Shown in pieces: positions 6,898 through 9,469 of a stretch of 9,469 nucleotides of DNA. Origin of the DNA: an uncultured Prevotella sp. (lineage in GTDB: Bacteria; Bacteroidota; Bacteroidia; Bacteroidales; Bacteroidaceae); assembly GCA_934230685.1 (NCBI GenBank), contig CAKQFF010000067.1, positions 1 through 9,469 on the forward strand, in the 5' to 3' direction. Below the pieces are notes generated by a model, which saw only the letters and a program-made list of their open reading frames with translations, searched no databases and was not told the origin of the DNA. The position numbers and the translations under genes are program-made. How positions within the stretch are numbered: the stretch's first letter is position 1; every line of letters starts with the position of its first letter.

Positions 6898-7740
6898 TTA
6901 TTTCAACTGTTCAATTTCCTCCTTCTTTAGTCCAGTGGCTTTGATGATATCATCTACCGGCATTCCCATTTTTAGAAGATTTTTTGCAACCTCAGCATGT
7001 CCCTTTGCTCTGCCTTCCTCCATGCTTCTCCTATTTGAATCAACAAACAGCAGGCGTTCGGCACCAAGTTTGTCCCAAAAGTCATCGTAGGCAAGCAGCT
7101 CGTCTTTCGACATGGCAGATTCCTCTACTGTTTTCAAGGCCTTTGAGGTTTCCGGATTGTCCAAGAGTTCTTGTGGCACTTCCTTTGTCTGCTCGTCAAT
7201 CTCTGTAAGGAATCTAAGCCACAGCACAGCCATTTTCTTTTCTTTGATGGAATGGGCCTGGAACTTTGGAAGCTCAACGAATGTGAAATGCAGTCCGTCG
7301 ATAATCTCGTTGCTGTGCAACTCATGCACAACATTATAGTTATGGATAAACTCATCGGGATATTCCTTTATGAAGGTCTCGTTGACAAGGTTAAGCGAGT
7401 AGACCGGTTGCAGCAACTCATACTTGCGCTTCTTGTCGAGTTGGCGCACGAAGGCCTTGGAAGCGTTGAACAGCACTCGCTGTTTGAAGGCTTCTGTCCA
7501 CAGCATCTGCATCTCAACAATAAACTGACGGTTCTTCACGTCGCGGCATCTCACATCCACAATGCTGTTTTTGCCAACATAAGTGTCAGGCACAAGTTCG
7601 GGCGAGAGATACTCCACGCTCTCTATCTGCTCATCGTCAGCCAATGGCAACAGAGCATTGAGAAGACTGATGAGCAAGTCCTTATGCTCGCCGAATATCT
7701 TCTTGAAGGTAAGGTCGGCTTTTGGGTCAAGATATCTCAT
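6898..7740 (-). CDS. Rpn-family PD-(D/E)XK nuclease, copy C (short tail)
   Basis: This copy has 280 residues: the shared 240-residue core with Asp62 and Glu76-x-Gln78, then only two tetrapeptide units (EEGR, AKGH) and a divergent end, NLLKMGMPVDDIIKATG, in place of NLLSIGMPLEDIAKVTG. The core keeps Glu187 like copy B but Asp219 like copy A. The first 55 codons and the leader are base-for-base those of copy A, after which the two diverge mainly at synonymous sites, so the gene looks like a mosaic: an A-type front joined to a distinct back. The gene precedes recQ by 70 bp. Met240 with AGGAG would start a 41-residue tail protein. If the assembly is wrong across the duplicated stretch, the front of this gene is the part at risk. 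Confidence 0.87.
   Translation of the reverse strand: MRYLDPKADLTFKKIFGEHKDLLISLLNALLPLADDEQIESVEYLSPELVPDTYVGKNSIVDVRCRDVKNRQFIVEMQMLWTEAFKQRVLFNASKAFVRQLDKKRKYELLQPVYSLNLVNETFIKEYPDEFIHNYNVVHELHSNEIIDGLHFTFVELPKFQAHSIKEKKMAVLWLRFLTEIDEQTKEVPQELLDNPETSKALKTVEESAMSKDELLAYDDFWDKLGAERLLFVDSNRRSMEEGRAKGHAEVAKNLLKMGMPVDDIIKATGLKKEEIEQLK
6997..7020 (-). repeat. 12-bp coding repeat remnant in rpn C (2 units)
   Basis: Only two tetrapeptide units (EEGR, AKGH; residues 241-248) are present, and the second has drifted. This is the shortest linker among the copies. Confidence 0.6.
7021..7032 (-). promoter_or_regulatory. Internal ribosome site and ATG in rpn C (Met240)
   Basis: AGGAG (7028-7032, minus strand), AAGC and ATG (7021-7023) are unchanged here, although nearby codons for Ser235 and Asn236 differ synonymously from the other copies. 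The site would start a 41-residue protein ending at 6898. Confidence 0.4.
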
Positions 7741-7815
7741 AATGGAAAGTATTTACGTATTGACGACTGTGACTATATATTATATGTGGCAAATTTACTA
7801 ATAATAATCGAGATT
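7741..7815 (-). promoter_or_regulatory. Conserved rpn leader with TAAATTTG promoter box (rpn C)
   Basis: TAAATTTG (7790-7797, minus strand) lies 49 nt before the rpn C start. The block is identical to the rpn A leader because it is inside the perfect direct repeat. Confidence 0.62.
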
Positions 7816-7861
7816 AGTCGTTTTTTTATATCAGTAAGTGTCGTTTTTATATCCTAACAAC

Positions 7862-8560
7862 TTACGCCCAATCGAAGTTTTCCTTTCCTGCTCCGATTTC
7901 GAAGTGCAGTCTGGCTATTCCTATATCCATTTTTGTATATCCCACCATAGAGAAACCTCGATTGGCAATAACCTTTGGCTTGGCTCCTTTATCTTGCTTG
8001 TTAGGCAACAGGGAGAACGAGAACTTCTGCTGATTGATGGCTGTGGGAGCTAAGAGTGCAGCTTCAATACCATTGCGAAACCATTCGGGCGAGTTGTTAC
8101 AGATATTGCTCACTTGTTCGGCTTTCTTAATCTTATGGCTTACACCTTGTGTAGCACCATAGCCCAAGGCAATCATACACGTCAGCTTCTCATCGTCGCC
8201 CACCATGTAAGCCTCGCTCACTTTACGATAGCTCAGTCCAGCCCAGCAAGTATTTAATCCAAGCGTTTGAGCCAACAGTACAAGCTGTTCTCCGTAATAG
8301 CCCACACGCTCGTCCAGGTCGTCAGCCTTCTTTCCAACCATAACCAGATAATTTTCAACACCCGAAAACTTGCCATACGAGAAGATGCCCGTAAATGCCC
8401 TTGTCTCGTTAGTCACAAGCTGTATGTGGAGTCCGCCCTCGGCGTTGCATTCGTCTATCTTCTTCCTTAACGTCTCAATGATTTCTTCCGACAACGGCTT
8501 GTGAACGTACCTACGCACACTATGTCTTTGCTTTATGGCTTCCAGTAATGTCATCGTCAT
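7862..8560 (-). CDS. FMN-dependent nitroreductase-family protein, copy 2
   Basis: This 232-residue protein is identical to the one at 2545-3243, with the same flavin-binding start RHSVRRY (12-18) and family motifs APTAINQQ (171-178) and DIGIARLHFEIGA (212-224). No silent differences were found, so the duplication is very recent, maintained by gene conversion, or an assembly product. It sits 60 bp after rpn D and 121 bp before rpn C, in the same arrangement as copy 1. If real, it would double the dosage of this oxidoreductase; the substrate is unknown. Confidence 0.82.
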   Translation of the reverse strand: MTMTLLEAIKQRHSVRRYVHKPLSEEIIETLRKKIDECNAEGGLHIQLVTNETRAFTGIFSYGKFSGVENYLVMVGKKADDLDERVGYYGEQLVLLAQTLGLNTCWAGLSYRKVSEAYMVGDDEKLTCMIALGYGATQGVSHKIKKAEQVSNICNNSPEWFRNGIEAALLAPTAINQQKFSFSLLPNKQDKGAKPKVIANRGFSMVGYTKMDIGIARLHFEIGAGKENFDWA

Positions 8561-8620
8561 ATATATTTAATGTTTATTTGTGCTCAAAGACATACGTCTG
8601 AAACTGTAATTGTCTTCTTT

Positions 8621-9469
8621 CTAATTGTTCAGCTGTTCAATGTCTTTTATCTCCAGTCCGGTAACTTTGGCAATGTCTTCCAGTGGCATTCCTATGCTCA
8701 ACAGATTTCTTGCCACATCTGCACGGCCCTCTTTTAGTCCCTCTTTGCGTCCTTCTTCTATTCCCTTTTTGCGTCCTTCTTTTAGTCCTTCTTTTAGTCC
8801 TTCTTTTCTTCCTTCTTCTCTGCCTTCCTCCATGCTTCTCCTGTTGGAATCAACAAACAGCAGGCGTTCGGCACCAAGCTTGTCCCAAAAGTCCTCGTAG
8901 GCAAGTAGTTCGTCTTTCGACATTGCAGATTCTTCTACTGTTTTCAAGGCCTTTGAGGTTTCAGGATTGTCCAAGAGTTCTTGCGGCACTTCCTTTGTCT
9001 GCTCGTCAATCTCTGTAAGGAATCTAAGCCACAGCACAGCCATTTTCTTTTCTTTGATGGAATGGGCCTGGAACTTTGGAAGTTCAACGAATGTGAAATG
9101 CAGTCCGTCGATAATCTCGTTGCTGTGCAGCTCATGCACAACATTATAGTTATGGATAAACTCATCGGGATATTCCTTTATGAAGGTCTCGTTGACAAGG
9201 TTGAGCGAGTAGACCGGTTGCAGCAACTCATACTTGCGCTTCTTGTCGAGTTGGCGCACGAAAGCCTTGGAAGCGTTGAACAGCACTCGCTGCTTGAAAG
9301 CTTCTGTCCAAAGCATCTGCATCTCAACAATAAACTGACGGTTCTTCACGTCGCGGCATCTCACATCCACAATACTGTTTTTGCCTACATAAGTGTCAGG
9401 CACAAGTTCGGGCGAGAGATACTCCACGCTCTCTATCTGCTCATCGTCAGCCAATGGCAACAGAGCATT
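8621..9469 (-). CDS. Rpn-family PD-(D/E)XK nuclease, copy D (5' end outside the window)
   Basis: The open frame runs from the stop at 8621-8623 through the window edge with no in-window ATG that could be the true start. By comparison with copy B it begins at residue 28, so 27 N-terminal residues are missing. Residues 28-309 are identical to copy B, including Asp62, Glu76-x-Gln78, nine tetrapeptide units and the DIEQLNN end. An internal TTG near 9460 would remove the conserved FKKIFG segment and should not be used as a start. It precedes nitroreductase copy 2 by 60 bp. Its separate existence rests on the correctness of the assembled direct repeat. Confidence 0.82.
   Translation of the reverse strand, partial: NALLPLADDEQIESVEYLSPELVPDTYVGKNSIVDVRCRDVKNRQFIVEMQMLWTEAFKQRVLFNASKAFVRQLDKKRKYELLQPVYSLNLVNETFIKEYPDEFIHNYNVVHELHSNEIIDGLHFTFVELPKFQAHSIKEKKMAVLWLRFLTEIDEQTKEVPQELLDNPETSKALKTVEESAMSKDELLAYEDFWDKLGAERLLFVDSNRRSMEEGREEGRKEGLKEGLKEGRKKGIEEGRKEGLKEGRADVARNLLSIGMPLEDIAKVTGLEIKDIEQLNN
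8723..8830 (-). repeat. 12-bp coding minisatellite in rpn D (9 units)
   Basis: This is identical in length and sequence to the array in copy B, as expected from the perfect direct repeat that contains both. Confidence 0.8.
8831..8842 (-). promoter_or_regulatory. Internal ribosome site and ATG in rpn D (Met240)
   Basis: AGGAG (8838-8842, minus strand), AAGC and ATG (8831-8833) would start a 70-residue tail protein ending at 8621, the same as in copy B. Confidence 0.38.

Larger units (their letters stand above)
7577..9469. repeat. Perfect 1,893-bp direct repeat, copy 2 (runs to the window end)
   Basis: This is the second copy of 2260-4152. It holds the first 55 codons of rpn C, the leader, nitroreductase copy 2 and rpn D up to codon 28. 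The window stops at the exact base before copies A and B of rpn first differ (2343 G against 4153 A), so it cannot be told whether the duplication continues. Confidence 0.92.

Noticed and set aside
7171..7857. Plus-strand open frame of 228 codons opposite rpn C
   Set aside because: The equivalent frame opposite rpn A is broken after 81 codons (a TAA near 2097-2099) and that opposite rpn B differs in length. The conservation is explained by the minus-strand nuclease.

Overview
The window looks like a Bacteroidales chromosome, most likely Prevotella/Segatella-like or a close relative. The evidence is TAnnTTTG-type promoter boxes, AT-rich translation starts mostly lacking Shine-Dalgarno sequences, a GH109-like oxidoreductase, and many copies of a PD-(D/E)XK 'transposase' (Rpn) family that is abundant in gut Bacteroidetes. 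The genus is an inference. All eight protein genes lie on the minus strand, so transcription runs from high to low coordinates.

Layout in transcription order: rpn copy D (8621-9469, start cut off by the window edge), nitroreductase copy 2 (7862-8560), rpn copy C (6898-7740), recQ (4311-6827), rpn copy B (3304-4233), nitroreductase copy 1 (2545-3243), rpn copy A (1542-2423) and a Gfo/Idh/MocA protein (390-1517). The pattern is four repeats of 'rpn, then one unrelated gene', with 24-70 bp between each rpn and the gene after it. The three rpn genes whose upstream region is visible share a 75-78 bp leader holding a TAAATTTG promoter box, so each rpn probably drives itself and its follower. Positions 1-389 hold no gene but contain nested palindromes of a dispersed-repeat type.

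Two structural facts dominate. First, 2260-4152 and 7577-9469 (1,893 bp, offset 5,317) are identical, so nitroreductase and rpn B/D are exact duplicates. This could be a recent tandem duplication by recombination between rpn genes, or an assembly artefact: the window ends on the exact base where copies A and B first diverge. Second, the rpn copies share a 240-residue nuclease core (differences nearly all synonymous) but have tails of 2, 5 or 9 Glu-Gly-rich tetrapeptides followed by a short helical end.

The most interesting candidate system lies at that core/tail junction. In every copy an in-frame ATG (Met240) follows an invariant AGGAG by 4 nt, so each rpn gene could also encode a 41-70 residue tail-only protein. 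This matches the intragenic antitoxin (RpnS) arrangement described for E. coli Rpn anti-phage nucleases. If it is real here, the window carries four tandem toxin/intragenic-antitoxin genes with diversified tails, interleaved with recQ and metabolic genes.
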